Shown: positions 1 to 10,808 of the stretch, piece by piece
How the letters are laid out: each line of letters opens with the position of its first letter
How positions within the stretch are numbered: position 1 is the stretch's first letter
Origin: Chromobotia macracanthus
Lineage: Eukaryota > Chordata > Actinopteri > Cypriniformes > Botiidae
DNA length: 64,000 nt
Direction: 5' to 3'
NCBI GenBank assembly: GCA_036877525.1
Contig: JAZGTH010000195.1
Span: 1-64,000, forward strand
The notes under the pieces: generated by a model
The model's database searches: none
Seen by the model: the letters and a program-made list of their open reading frames with translations, nothing else
What the model was told of the DNA's origin: nothing
Position numbers and translations under genes: made by a program

Positions 1-1540
1 GACAATACAGAGAGAGTAAAGTTATAACTTTAAACTAAAACAAAGTATCGTAAACAATTATAAATAAGTACAAAATAACTAAAGCTGAAGAAACTGAAGA
101 AAAGTGTTTAAGATGTTCTGTAAATGTAATTCTACAAAAATGCCTATTTTAACTGAGGAAAAAGATAGGACACCCTAGCCCCTAAAAGCTAGTGTTACCT
201 CCTTTAGCTGAAATAACTGCAGTGAGACGCTTTTTGTAGCCATCTACCAGTCTCTGACATCGGTCTGAGGAAATTTTAGCCCACTCCTCAATGCAAAATT
301 TTTTCAGCTGTGATATGTTTGAGGGATTTCTTGGATGTACAGCCCTTTTCAAGTCACCTCACAGCATCTCAATGGGATTCAGATCTGAACTTTGACTCGG
401 CCATTCCAGGACTCTCCATTTTTGCCTTTTTAGCCAGTCTTTGGTTGATTTACTAGTATGTTTTGGGTCATTGTCATGTTGCACGGTCCACTTCCGCTTT
501 AATTTTCTAACAGATGGTCTCACATGTTCTTCAAGCACCTTCTGATACACAGTAGAATTCATGGTGGATTCTATGATGGTGAGCTGACCAGGTCCTGCTG
601 CAGCAAAGCAGCCCCAAACCATGACACTTCCACCTCCATGCTTCACAGTTGGTATGAGGTCCTTTTCCTGGAATGCTGTCTTTGGTTTACGCCAAACATA
701 TCCTCTGCTGTGGTGTCCAAGTAATTCAATTTTGGATTCATCTGTCCAAAGAACATTATTCAAGAAGTCTTTGTCAACATTCTCTCTGGCAAATGTCAGT
801 CTGTCCTTGATGTTTCTCTCAGAGAGCAAAGGTTTCCTCCTTGCACACCTCCCATGCAAGTTAAACTTGTGCAGTCTCTTTCTGATTGTAGAGGCATGCA
901 CGTTTACATCAACAGTAGCCAGAGCCTGCTGTAGGTCCCGAGATGACATCTTAGGGTTTTTGGAGACCTCTTTTAGCATCTTGCGGTCTGCTCTTGGGGT
1001 GAACTTGCTGGGGCGACCAGACCTGGGCATGTTGGCAGTTGTTTTGAAAGCCCTCCACTTGTAGACAATGTTCTGGACAGTGGAATGGCTGATTACAAAA
1101 TCTTTTGAGATCTTTTAAATCCCTTACCAGACTCATAGGATGCTACAATGTTTTTTTCTGAGGGCATCCGACAGCTCTTTTGCTCTCACCATGGTGCTCA
1201 CTCTCACTTCAACAGTCAGGAGCACACCAAACTAAATGTCTGAGGTTTAGTTAGGGCAAGCCTTATTCAAAATGCTGAGTAACGATCTACTATTGTGCAC
1301 CTGGTGTGATACACCTGTGTATGATTTGAGCCATTTTAAAAGGGAATACATGTGAGTGTGTCCTAACTTTTGCCTCAGTTATTATTTTGTGGAATTACAT
1401 TTTACAGAAAATGCCCTTTTTAGTTTTAATTGCTTCGATATATTAATTTAATCTCTCTGTATTGTTAAAATTGAGATTAAATATCCATATATCCAAAATG
1501 TTGCAAAAATGTTACAAAAATACACAGGCTTTCTTTCAGG
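1..1540 (-). mobile_element. Tc1/mariner DNA transposon, copy A (left end cut by window)
   Basis: IR/DR-type Tc1-like element. Near the left, AACTGAGG...GATAGGACACCC (151-175) is matched in inverse by the right inner repeat at about 1345-1380 (GTGTGTCCTAAC...CCTCAGTT). The outer motif around 1-25 (GACAATACAGAGAGA) is matched in inverse at 1449-1467. Two direct repeats inside each long terminal inverted repeat is the layout of the Sleeping Beauty-like group. The right outer end departs from the expected terminus after about 1540, with no ACTG-TA end visible, so it is probably truncated. The window starts inside the left repeat. A second copy lies at 30886-32490. Confidence 0.85.
182..1192 (-). 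pseudogene. Tc1-like transposase, dead copy A
   Basis: Reading leftward from an ATG at 1192 this would be a transposase of about 335 residues that cuts and pastes its own element in the nucleus. The readable block at 359-1030 has the GRPSKFT hook before the second helix-turn-helix, the first catalytic Asp in LWTDESKIEL, the GGGSVMVWGC motif, the second Asp in QHDNDPKHTSK, and the catalytic Glu in DLNPIEML, spaced as a DD34E triad. It is broken at least twice. The Trp after IEML is a stop codon (TGA near 358-360). The N-terminal helix-turn-helix is out of frame: a T run near 1110 is one base shorter than in copy B, and a 7-A run near 1150 shifts the first 15 codons. The C-terminus (VDGYKKRL...) is readable down to the stop at 182-184. 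The + strand open frame at 621-1064 is an antisense shadow. Confidence 0.85.
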
Positions 1541-1937
1541 CTTACTTTGTAACTAACGTAATATAACATTAACATTGACTGAAAGTTGACTTAAAGAGTA
1601 GAGGTGTTCTTTGAGTTGCGTCATTAATCTTACCTTTAATTTCTCCATGCTGATGATCTGTCAAAGTTAAAGTTATGTGTATGCAAAAGGGTCGGGGTGG
1701 GTTGAGATGATGTCAGTTCACATTGAGTAATCGGACAGCTTGAAGAAAGTAGCTGTCCCTTAGTCGGCTTGTGCGTGTCCAGATGCTGTGCTACCGTCTG
1801 CCTGAGGGCAGTAGGGATAGCAGACCGTGACTTGGGTGGCTAGAGTCACTGATGATCCTCCGTGCCTTTCTCAGACACCCCCTGTTGTAAATATTCTGGA
1901 GAATGGGAAGCTCACCTCCTGTGATGTGGCTGGAAGT

Positions 1938-2393
1938 TCAGACCACCCTCTGCAGGGCATTGCGGTTGTACCAGGCTGTGTTGCAACCAGACAGAATGCT
2001 CTCCACAGTACAGGTGTAGAATGATCTGAGGATGTTGCGGTTTATACCGAACTTCCTCAGACGCCTGAGGTAGAACAGGCGCTGGTGAGCCTTCTTCACC
2101 ACTGCATCTGTGTGAGCAGACCATGTGAGGTCCTCGAGGAACTTGAAGCTGTTGACCCTCTCCACTGGTGACCCATTGATGGTGATGGGGGTGTGTTCTC
2201 TTTCCTGCTTCCTGAAGTCCACAACAATCTCTTTGGTCTTGTCAATGTTGAGTGAGAGGTGGTTCTCCTGACACCAGTGTGTCAGAGCGCACACCCCTTC
2301 TCTATAGGCCGTCTTGTCGTTGTTGGTAATCAGGCCTACCGCCGTTGTGTCATCAGCAAATTTTACAATGACATTAGAGCTGTGTTTGGCCAC
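1938..2393 (-). pseudogene. LINE reverse transcriptase fragment (palm with FADD, thumb), copy A
   Basis: A 151-codon open stretch. It begins AKHSSNVIVK followed by the catalytic FADD box (residues 12-15), then LTHWCQENHLSLN, DKTKEIVVDFRKQ, FKFL, and a C-part with FYLRRLRKFG and CTVESILSGC. This is the core of a LINE reverse transcriptase, which copies element RNA into DNA at a nicked target. It lacks the upstream fingers and most of the palm, so it cannot be active. Copy B (32878-33144) has lost about 60 further codons between the FADD region and DLTWS. Confidence 0.8.
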
Positions 2394-3056
2394 GCTGTCG
2401 TGGGTGTATAGGGAGTACAGGAGGGGGCTGAAAACATGCTCTGAGTACGCGGCCCAGAATGCCGTCAGGACCCGCAGCCTTGCGAATATTCACCCGACGG
2501 AAGGACCGTGTAACATCCGCTACAGAGACAGAGAGCGTACTCGCATCTGTATCAGTGGTCACGGGAACTCTCTCCATAAGGGCGGGGTTATTTGTTTCGT
2601 AATGAGCGTAGAAAGTATTTCGCTCGTCCAGGAGAGAGGCAGCGGTGTTTATTTTTTTAAGTCCGTAATGTTGTTGATTCCCTGCCACATGCTTCTTGTG
2701 CTGTTGGAGTTGAACTGACCTTCTACTTTCTCTGTGTACTGGTGTTTGGCAGCTTTGATGGTTTTCCGGAAGGCATAACTGGTGCGTTTGTACTCCTCCG
2801 CATAGCTGGTGCATTTGTACTCCTCCGCATCTCCAGAATTAAACGCAGATGTCCGCGCTTTCAGGGCTGCACGAACGTTGTTGTTTATCCATGGTTTATT
2901 GTTGGGATAGATTCGGATAGTTTTGGTCGGCACTATGTCATCTATGCACATCTTAATGAAACACGTAATGGTATCCGAGTAAACCTCGATGTCGCCATCG
3001 GAAGCAGACTCTTCCAGCAGACTCTTCCACTGTCCGGTGAGCGACAGTGTAGCCAA
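2374..3056 (-). pseudogene. LINE pre-reverse-transcriptase and fingers fragments, copy A
   Basis: Two overlapping frames joined by frameshifts. The right part (2649-3056) reads DGDIEVYSDTITCFIKMCID and then YPNNKPWINNNVRAALKART, the usual linker between endonuclease and reverse transcriptase in fish L2-like elements. The left part (2374-2814) reads NTAASLLDERNTFYAHYE, later VADVTRSFRRVNIRKAAGPDG, the first reverse transcriptase block. A tandem slip duplicates a short peptide (AEEYKCTSY/AEEYKRTSY, around 2780-2830) absent from copy B. Confidence 0.7.
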
Positions 3057-3098
3057 TATCCAAAAGTGTTTGTCATATACAATTAAACTGACGACATC

Positions 3099-3970
3099 TC
3101 ACACGAAAGACAACATGGTTACATACAAAATATACAATACAAACATTTCCCAGTCCACGTGATCAAAACAGTCCTGTAGCATAGAATCTGATTGGTCCGA
3201 CCAGCACTGGATTGTCCTATGGGCGAGTGCTTCCTGTTTCAGCTTTTGCCTGTAAGCGGGCAGCATGGAAGAGTGGTCCGATTTGCCGAAGGGTGGGCAG
3301 GGGAGGGACTTGTTGTCATCCTGGAAGGAAGAGTAACAATTATCCAAAATCTGGTTTCCTTGTATGCTGGAAGAATTTTGGTTCTTTGTTCTTTGAGTGC
3401 CTGGTCTGTGTCGGCTTGAGGGGGAAAGTATACAGCTGTGATGATAACAGCCGTGAACTCCCTTAGCAGCCAGTACGGTCGACACAAAAGCATGAGGTAT
3501 TCCAGATCAGGGGAGCAAAAGGACTTGATTGAGTGCACATTCCTTCAATCACACCAAGTGTCGTTGATCATAAAACATACACCCCCTCCTCTGCTCTTCC
3601 CCGAGAGGTCTTTTGCCCTGTCCACACGGTGCACGGAGAACCCCGCGGGTTCGAAGGCTGAGTCTGGAACCTCCGCAGACATCCAGGTTTCCATAAGGCA
3701 GATAATGCATCAGTCCCTCGTTTCTCGCTGGTAGGACATACGCACCCTCAGTTCGCAGAGCTTGTTGTCCAGTAACTGTATATTAGCCAGTAGAGTGGTG
3801 GGGAGCGGGGATCGGAAGGCATGGCGTACCAGCCTGACGAGAACACAGCTCTCTTTCCTCTTTTCCGTTTGTGTCCAAACAAAGGGCTCTGTTGGCGTGT
3901 TTGTAAACAGAGTGTCTACAGGGAACTCAAAGTCCGGTTTCCGGTGAGCGACAGTGTAGCCAATATCCAA
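3099..3970 (-). pseudogene. LINE endonuclease fragments, copy A
   Basis: Frames at 3710-3970, 3239-3538 and 3099-3485 together cover an apurinic-type endonuclease in broken form. Visible parts include SCVLVRLVRHAFRSPLPT and LRVRMSYQRE at the N-side, REFTAVIITAVYFPPQADTD in the middle, and AYRQKLKQEALAHRT then CWSDQSDSMLQDCFDHVDW at the end of the domain. The enzyme would nick target DNA to prime reverse transcription. Stops and shifts prevent any full product. A long internal part of the domain between PPQADTD and the linker is missing. Confidence 0.7.
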
Positions 3971-4049
3971 AAGTGTTTGTCATATACAATTAAACTGACG
4001 ACATCACAAACGAAAGACAACATGGTTACATACAAAATAAACAGATAGA

Positions 4050-4735
4050 TAAACAAAAAACTGTAGTGTCTCGACGGAGCTCGCAACATGGATCAATTTG
4101 GATCAGTTTCTATTATTGAAAAGACTGTATTGTATATATGGTAAAGCTTGTTTGGCACTTTAAATTTTCAAAGGAGCCAGATTAATCTTCATTGGTCATG
4201 ACCTCAGTGAAGATATTGCAGGAGATGACTTGAGGCTTTGAAGGAGATATATCTCTCCTCTGGCTGCCTTTGTTAAACAAACATTGACATTTACATTACC
4301 AATTAAAATCAGAATTGTATTCTTTGGTAAATCAATTTTTCAGATGAACCACATCAAACCACATAAAAGACCAAAGGAGATTTAAGTGTCAATCATGGAC
4401 CCATAGCTTTCTACACGGTGGTAGGGACCATAGGGTCTTTTTACTATTGGAAAGGCTGCATTACGGTTGACATAGCTTAAAGTATAAATTGTACTCGCTT
4501 GTACATGAAATTTTCAAAAGGGCCAGGTTAGATTACATTGGTCATGACCACAATTAAGTTACCTATAGCATTCTATAAGATGGTGGGCACCACATGGTCA
4601 TTTAGATTTCTACAATGTTGTGGGGACCACATGGTTATTTTACCTCTGGAATGACTACACTGTGCTTGTCATAAGGATTGAAATCCAAATGGAGATCCAA
4701 AATCCAAATCTTGATTTACGTTTGCCATGTGCTGT
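4050..4735. repeat. Old diverged repeat between LINE and tRNA-like array
   Basis: No gene seen. The stretch holds imperfect internal repeats: TTTTCAAAGGAGCCAG...CATTGGTCATGACC (about 4167-4202) recurs as TTTTCAAAAGGGCCAGG...CATTGGTCATGACC (about 4511-4552), and ACCATAGGGTC, CACCACATGGTCATTT and GGACCACATGGTTATTT recur at 4429, 4589 and 4626. It is probably a decayed interspersed repeat of unknown class. It is duplicated almost base for base at about 34255-34915, which makes it a good marker of the macro-duplication. Confidence 0.55.
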
Positions 4736-4802
4736 TTAGTTCTCTGGTTTGAGAAGTTCAGATGGGCTAGGTGATGGCAACGAGAATACCTTACATTTAA
4801 AA

Positions 4803-4870
4803 GAATTGTTGACATAGTGACTCTCGCCTGCCATGAGGGAGGACCAGGGTTCGATTCCCACCCAGAGCAG
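4803..4870 (+). pseudogene. tRNA-Gly-like, degraded first copy
   Basis: The D arm is damaged (GTTGACATAGTGA in place of the usual A box, with several bases lost). The anticodon GCC, the B box and the following TTTT (4875-4878) remain. It is the first locus after the head module and matches the locus at 35010 in the second module. Confidence 0.6.
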
Positions 4871-5371
4871 CTTGTTTTGATGATTGTTGATTTCAGCAGA
4901 ATATGCCTGGAAGGTAACCAAGTTCCTTATTTTTTGAGACGTTTGTCTATCCTGACAGATAGCTTCAGGTACTTATCTCTTTTGCCTGTACTCCCTATAG
5001 ATGGTTGGAATCCAGACTTCTTTTAACCCTGGACTATACCATTGTTTGCCATGTTGTTGGAATCCTGACTCCTATTATGCCAGGACTCTACCATTGTTTG
5101 CCATGATGCTGGAATCCTGACTCCTTTTTTTGCCTGGTCTCTTCTATTGTTTGCCATGTGGTTGGAATCCTGACTCCTATTAAGCCTGGACTCTACCATT
5201 GTTTGCCCTGAGGTTTTATGTCTGTCTTTTGTGATCAGTGTTTGTCTTTCTGGCATTGTGTTGCTCGTCAGCATGTCTCTTGATTTTCGTTTGCCATGTG
5301 CTGTTTAATTCTCTGGTTTGAGAAGTTCAGATGGGCTAGGTGATGGCAACGAGAATGCCTTGCTTTTAAAA

Positions 5372-5442
5372 GAATTGGTGGTACAGTGGTAGAACTGTGG
5401 CCTGCCATGCGGGAGGGCCAGGGTTCGATTCCCACCCAGGGT
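5372..5442 (+). tRNA. tRNA-Gly(GCC)-like
   Basis: Anticodon GCC at 5404-5406, A and B boxes intact; the anticodon stem has GTGGC for CTCGC. The 3' end GGGTA gives a G-T closing pair in the acceptor. Followed by about nine minisatellite copies (5579-6040). Confidence 0.6.
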
Positions 5443-6207
5443 AACTTGTTTTGATGATTGTTGATTTCCACAGAATATGCCTGGAAGGTAATCAAGTTCC
5501 TGATGTTTTGAAATGTTTGTCTTTCCTGACAGATAGCTTCACGTATTTATCTCTATTGCCTGTACTCCCTATAGATTGTTGGAATCCTGACTCCTTTTAA
5601 GTCTGGACTATACCATTGTTTGCCATGAGGCTGGAATCCTGACTCCTTTTTACCCTGGACTATACTATTGTTTGTCATGTGGATGGAATCCTGACTCCTA
5701 TTAAGCCTGGACTCTTCCATTATTTGACATGAGGCTGGAATCCTGACTCCTTTTTATTCTGGAATCTACCATTGTTTTCCATGTGGTAAGAATCCTGACT
5801 CCTTTTTACCCTGGACTATACCATTGTTTGCCATGTGGTTGGAATCCTGACTCCTTTTAAGCCTGGACTCTACCATTGTTTGCCATGAGGCTGGAATCCT
5901 GACTCCCTTTTAGCCTGGACTCTACCATTGTTTGCCATTAGGCTGGAATCCTGACTCATTTTTACCCTGGACTGTACCATTGTTTCCCATGCGGTTGGAA
6001 TCCTGACTCCCTTTTAGCTTGGACTCTACCATTGCTTGCCCTGAGGTTAATTGTCTGTGTCTTTTGTGATCAGTGTTTGTCTTTCTGGCATTGTTTTGCT
6101 CGTCAGCATGTCTCTTGATTTTCGTTTGCCATGTGCTGTTTAATTCTCTGGTTTGAGAAGTTCAGATGGGCTAGGTGATGGCAACGAGAATGCCTTTTTT
6201 TTTAAAA

Positions 6208-6279
6208 GAATTGGTGGTACAGTGGTAGCACTCTCGCCTGAGATGCATGAGGACCAGGGTTCGATTCCCACCCAAGGCA
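6208..6279 (+). tRNA. tRNA-like, anticodon GAG
   Basis: The anticodon loop CTGAGAT puts GAG (Leu-type) at 6240-6242. The anticodon stem is weakened (CTCGC against GCATG). The 3' half CCCAAGGC restores the T4-A69 acceptor pair. A CAACAA tail precedes TTTT at 6291-6294. Confidence 0.5.
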
Positions 6280-6997
6280 ACAACAACTTGTTTTGATGAT
6301 TGTTGATTTCAGCAGAATTTGCCTGGAAGGTAATGAAGTTCCTGATTTTTTGAGATGTTTGTCTTTCCTGACAGATAGCTTCAGGTATTTATCTTTTTTG
6401 CCTGTACTCCCTATAGATGGTTGGAATCCTGACTCCTTTTAAGCCTGGACTCTACCATTGTTGGCAATGATGCTGGAATCATGACTCATTTAAAGCCTGG
6501 ACTCTACCATTGTTTGCTATGAGGCTGGAATCCTGATTCCAATTTAGCCTGGACTCTACCATTGTTTGCCATGAGGCTGGAATCCTGACTGCTTTTAATT
6601 CTGGACTCTACCATTGTTTTCCATGTGGTTGGAATCCTGACTACTTTTTTTACCCTGGACTATACCATTGTTTGCCATGTGGTTGGAATCCTGACTCCCT
6701 TTTAACCTGGACTATACCGTTATGCCATGTGGTTGGAATCCTGACTCATTTTTACCCTGGACTATACCATTGTTTGCCATGTGGTTGGAATCCTGACTCC
6801 CTTTTAGCTTGGACTCTACCATTGTTTGCCCTGAGGTTTTATGTCTGTGTCTTTTGTGATCAGGGCTTGTCTTTCTGGCATTGTTTTGCTTGGCAGCATG
6901 TCTCCTGATTTTCGTTTTGCCATGTGCTGTTAAATTCTCTGGTTTGAGAAGTTCAGATGGGCTAGGTGATGGCAACGAGAATGCCTTACTTTTAAAA

Positions 6998-7069
6998 GAA
7001 ATGGTGGTACAGTGGTAGAAATTTCGCCTGCCATGCGGGAGGACCAGGGTTCGATTCCCACCCAGGGCA
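6998..7069 (+). tRNA. tRNA-Gly(GCC)-like
   Basis: Anticodon GCC at 7030-7032; acceptor starts GAAATGG. Both promoter boxes match consensus. This unit has only three minisatellite copies before the next core, the shortest spacing in the array (524 bp). Confidence 0.6.
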
Positions 7070-7074
7070 ACTTG

Positions 7075-7078
7075 TTTT
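7075..7078 (+). terminator. Pol III-type T-run after tRNA-like copy
   Basis: TTTT six bases past the 3' end of the 6998 copy, within CTTGTTTTGATG. The same T-run at the same distance follows almost every copy in the window. Vertebrate Pol III can stop at four T residues. Confidence 0.45.
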
Positions 7079-7521
7079 GATGATTGTTGATTTCAGCAGA
7101 ATATGCCTGGAAGGTAATGAAGTTCCTGATTTTTTGAGATGTTTATCTTTCCTGACAGATATCTTCAGGTATTTATCTCTTTTGCCTGTTCTCCCTATAG
7201 ATGGTTGGTATCCTGACTCCTTTTTAAGTCTGGACTCTACCGTTGTTTGCCATGTGGTTGGAATGCTGACTCATTTTTACCCTGGACTATACCATTGTTT
7301 GCCATGTGGTTGGAATCCTGACTCCCTTTTAGCTTGGACTCTACCATTGTTTGCCCTGAGGTTTTATGTCTGTGTCTTTTGTGATCAGTGTTTGTCTTTC
7401 TGGCATTGTTTTGCTCGTCAGCATGTCTCTTGATTTTCGTTTGCCATGTGCTGTTTAATTCTCTGGTTTGAGAAGTTCAGATGCGCTAGGTGATGGCAAC
7501 GAGAATGCCTTACTTTTAAAG

Positions 7522-7595
7522 GAATTGGTGGTACAGTGGTAGCACTTTCGCCTGCCATGCGGGAGGACCAGGGTTCGATTCCCTGGTCCACCCCC
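7522..7595 (+). tRNA. tRNA-Gly(GCC)-like with perfect T arm
   Basis: Anticodon GCC at 7554-7556. The T arm is self-complementary (GGACCAGGG, loop, CCCTGGTCC), unlike most copies; the acceptor 3' strand is replaced by CACCCCCTGG. A hairpin-type derivative follows 529 bp downstream. Confidence 0.55.
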
Positions 7596-8050
7596 TGGAC
7601 TTGTTTTGATGATTGTTGATTTCAGCAGAATATGCCTGGAAGGTAAAGAAGTTCCTGATTTTTTAAAATGTTTGTCTTTCCTGACAGATAGCTTCAGGTA
7701 TTTATCTCTTTTGCCTGTACTCCCTATAGATTGTTGGAATCCTGACTCCTTTTAAGCCTGGACTCTACCATTGTTTTCCATGTGGTTGGAATCCTGACTT
7801 CTTTTTACCCTGGACTCTACCATTGTTTTCCATGTGGTAAGAATCCTGACTCCTTTTTACCCTGCACTCTACCATTGTTTGCCCTGAGGTTTTATGTCTG
7901 TGTCTTTTGTGATCAGTGTTTGTCTTTCTGGCATTGTTTTGCTCGTCAGCATGTCTCTTGATTTTCGTTTGCCATGTTCTGTTTAATTCTCTGGTTTGAG
8001 AAGTTCATATGGGCTAGGTGATGGCAACGAGAATGCTTACTTTTAAATGA

Positions 8051-8076
8051 ATTGGTGGTACAGTGGTACCACCAAT
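8051..8076 (+). repeat. Hairpin derivative of the tRNA-like element
   Basis: ATTGGTGGTAC and GTACCACCAAT, perfect 11-bp inverted arms around AGTG. The left arm is the start of the tRNA-like element; anticodon arm and T arm are gone. GATTGTTGATTGTT repeats follow. Confidence 0.75.
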
Positions 8077-8599
8077 GATTGTTGATTGTTGATTGTTGAA
8101 ACAATGATTGTTGATTTCAGCAGAATATGCCTGGAAGGTAATCAAGTTCCTGATTTTTTGAGATGTTTGTCTTTCCTGACAGATATCTTCAGGTATTTAT
8201 CTCTTTTGCCTGTTCTCCCTATAGATGGTTGGTATCCTGACTCCTTTTAAGCGTGGACTATACCATTGTTTACCATGAGGCTGGAATACTGACTCCTTTT
8301 AATTCTGGACTCTACCATTGTTTTCCATGTGGTTGGAATCCTGACTACTTTTTTTACCCTAAACTATACCATTGTTTGCCATGTGGTTGGAATCCTGACT
8401 CCCTTTTAGCTTGGACTCTACCATTGTTTGCCCTGAGGTTTTATGTCTGTGTCTTTTGTGATCAGTGCTTGTCTTTCTGGCATTGTTTTGCTCGTCAACA
8501 TGTCTCTTGATTTTCGTTTGCCATGTGCTGTTTCATTCTCTGGTTTGAGAAGTTCAGATGGGCTAGGTGATGGCAACGAGAATGCTTGCTTTTAAATGA

Positions 8600-8625
8600 A
8601 TTGGTGGTACAGTGGTACCACCAAT
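8600..8625 (+). repeat. Hairpin derivative of the tRNA-like element
   Basis: The same 11-bp arms and AGTG loop as at 8051, 549 bp further on, followed by a shorter run of GATTGTT copies. Confidence 0.75.
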
Positions 8626-9244
8626 GATTGTTGATTGTTGAAACAATAATTGATGATTTCAGCAGAATATGCCTGGAAGGTAAACAAGTTCCTGATTTTT
8701 TGAGATGTTTGTCTTTCCTGACAGATATCTTCAGGTATTTATCTCTTTTGCCTGTTCTCCCTATAGATGGTTGGTATCCTGACTCCTTTTAAGCCTGGAC
8801 TATACCATTGTTTACCATGAGGCTGGAATACTGACACCTTTAAAGCCTGGACTGTACCATTGTTTTCTATGAGGCTGGAATCCTGACTCATTTTTACCCT
8901 GGACTATACCATTGTTTGCCATGTGGTTGGAATCCTGACTCCTATTATGCCTGGACTCTACCATTGTTTGCCATGATGCTGGAATCCTGACTCCCTTTTT
9001 TTGCCTGGTCTCTTCCATTGTTTGCCATGTGGTTGGAATCCTGACTCCCTATTAAGCCTGGACTCTACCATTGTTTGCCCTGAGGTTTTATGTCTGTGTC
9101 TTTTGTGATCAGTGTTTGTCTTTCTGGCATTGTTTTGCTCGTCAGCATGTCTCTTGATTTTCGTTTGCCATGTGCTGTTTAATTCTCTGGTTTGAGAAGT
9201 TCAGATGGGCTAGGTGATGGCAACGAGAATGCCTTCCTTTAAAA

Positions 9245-9316
9245 GAATTGGTGGTACAGTGGTAGAACTCTGGCCTGCCATGCGGGAGGGCCAGGGTTCG
9301 ATTCCCACCCAGGGCA
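9245..9316 (+). tRNA. tRNA-Gly(GCC)-like
   Basis: Anticodon GCC at 9277-9279, stem CTGGC/GCGGG, variable loop AGGGC. Nearly identical to the 5372 copy, and the minisatellites that follow (9450-9960) match those after 5372 in order, so the two units are recent relatives. Confidence 0.6.
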
Positions 9317-10127
9317 ACTTGTTTTGATGATTGTTGATTTCAGCAGAATATGCCTGGAAGGTAATCAAGTTCCTGATTTTTTGAAATGTTTGTCTTTCCT
9401 GACAGATAGCTTCAGGTATTTATCTCTATTGCCTGTACTCCCTATAGATGGTTGGAATCCTTACTCCTTTTAAACCTGGACTCTACCATTGTTTTCCATG
9501 AGGCTGGAAAACTGACTCCTTATTAGCCTGGACTCTACAATTGCTTGCCACGTGGTTGGAATCATGACTCCTTTTAAGTCTGGACTATACCATTGTTTGT
9601 CATGTGGATGGAATCCTGACTCCTTTAAGCCTGGACTCTTCCATTATTTGACATACGCTGGAATCCTGACTCTTTTTATTCTGGACTCTACCATTGTTTT
9701 CCATGTGGTAAGAATCCTGACTCCTTTTTTACCCTGGACTATACCATTGTTTGCCATGTGGTTGGAATCCTGACTCCTTTTAAGCCTGGACTCTACCATT
9801 GTTTGCCATGAGGCTGGAATCCTGACTCCCTTTTAGCCTGGACTCTACCATTGTTTGCCATTAGGCTGGAATCCTGACTCATTTTTACCCTGGACTGTAC
9901 CATTGTTTCCATGGGTTGGAATCATGACTCCCTTTTAGCTTGGACTCTACCATTGCTTGCCCTGAGGTTAATTGTCTGTGTCTTTTGTGATCAGTGTTTG
10001 TCTTTCTGGCATTGTTTTGCTCGTCAGCATGTCTCTTGATTTTCGTTTGCCATGTGCTGTTTAATTCTCTGGTTTGAGAAGTTCAGATGGGCTAGGTGAT
10101 GTCAACGAGAATGCCTTTTTTTAAAAA

Positions 10128-10199
10128 GAATTGGTGGTACAGTGGTAGCACTCTTGCCTGAGATGGATGAGGACCAGGGTTCGATTCCCACCCAGCGTA
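10128..10199 (+). tRNA. tRNA-like, anticodon GAG
   Basis: GAG at 10160-10162 with stem bases CTTGC/GGATG, poorly paired. A and B boxes intact; 3' end CCCAGCGTAG. Confidence 0.45.
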
Positions 10200-10808
10200 G
10201 CTTGTTTTGATGATTGTTGATTTCAGCAGAATATGCCTGGAAGGTAATCAAGTTGCTGATTTTTTTAGATGTTTGTCTTTCCTGACAGATAGCTTCAGGT
10301 ATTTATCTCTTTTGCCTGTTCTCCCTATAGATGGTTGGAATCCTTACTCCTTTTAAATCTGGACTCTACCATTGTTTTCCATGTTGTTGGAATCCTGACT
10401 ACTTTTTTACCCTGGACTATACCATTGTTTGCCATGTGGTTGGAATCCTGACTCCTTTTAAATCCTGGACTGTACCATTGTTTTCCATGAGGCTGGAATC
10501 CTGACTCCCTTTAAGCCTGGACTCTACCATTGTTTGCCATTAGGCTGGAATCCTGACTCATTTTTACCCTGGACTGTACCATTGTTTCCCATATGGTTGG
10601 AATCCTGACTCCCTTTTAGCTTGGACTCTACCATTGTTTGCCCTGAGGTTTTATGTCTGTGTCTTTTGTGATCAGTGTTTGTCTTTCTGGCATTGTTTTG
10701 CTCGTCAACATGTCTCTTGATTTTCGTTTGCCATGTGCTGTTTAATTCTATGGTTTGAGAAGTTCAGATGGGCTAGGTGATGGCAACGAGAATGCCTTGC
10801 TTTTCAAA

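Larger units (their letters stand above)
1560..4050 (-). mobile_element. L2/CR1-like LINE remnant, copy A
   Basis: A non-LTR retrotransposon on the - strand, endonuclease end at the right and 3' end at the left. From right to left the pieces are: N-terminal lead and endonuclease start (3970-3710), endonuclease middle with TAVYFPPQADTDQALKE (about 3470-3400), the linker before the reverse transcriptase (3220-3140), the reverse transcriptase N-part with RKAAGPDGI (about 2500), the catalytic FADD (about 2349-2360) with QENHLSLN and KTKEIVVDF, and the C-terminal tail with ESILSGC (about 1990). The frame breaks many times. Between RVLRAC and the residues before FADD a large part of the palm domain is missing, and the same joint occurs in copy B. 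A segment of about 110 bp at 3036-3148 is also present at 3941-4045 and interrupts the linker. Clade is inferred from motif style only. Confidence 0.75.

Noticed and set aside
621..1064. 147-codon + strand frame opposite the Tc1 transposase (and 31571-32005)
   Set aside because: Antisense shadow of the transposase coding region; no independent motif.
1827..2024. Small + strand frames over the LINE remnants (1827-2024, 2314-2718, 33062-33625, 33433-33702)
   Set aside because: They lie antisense to the recognisable reverse transcriptase and endonuclease pieces and carry no motif of their own.
5372..5442. Fully functional tRNA-Gly gene cluster
   Set aside because: Acceptor and T-stem mismatches are present in nearly all copies. 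I report tRNA-like elements and leave function open.
5372..5600. Ordinary tRNA-derived SINE insertions
   Set aside because: The copies are strictly tandem with shared long flanks, with no target duplications or A-rich tails at each copy. The unit may still descend from a SINE, but its spread here is by tandem amplification.
6672..8510. Open frames of 60 to 130 codons with peptides such as CGWNPDSLLAWTLPLFALRFY (+) and SQDSNHMANNGIVQGK (opposite strand), throughout all arrays
   Set aside because: They are translations of the 52-bp minisatellite and its flanks, appear in several frames and both strands, and end wherever copy length departs from a multiple of three. No start context or domain supports them.
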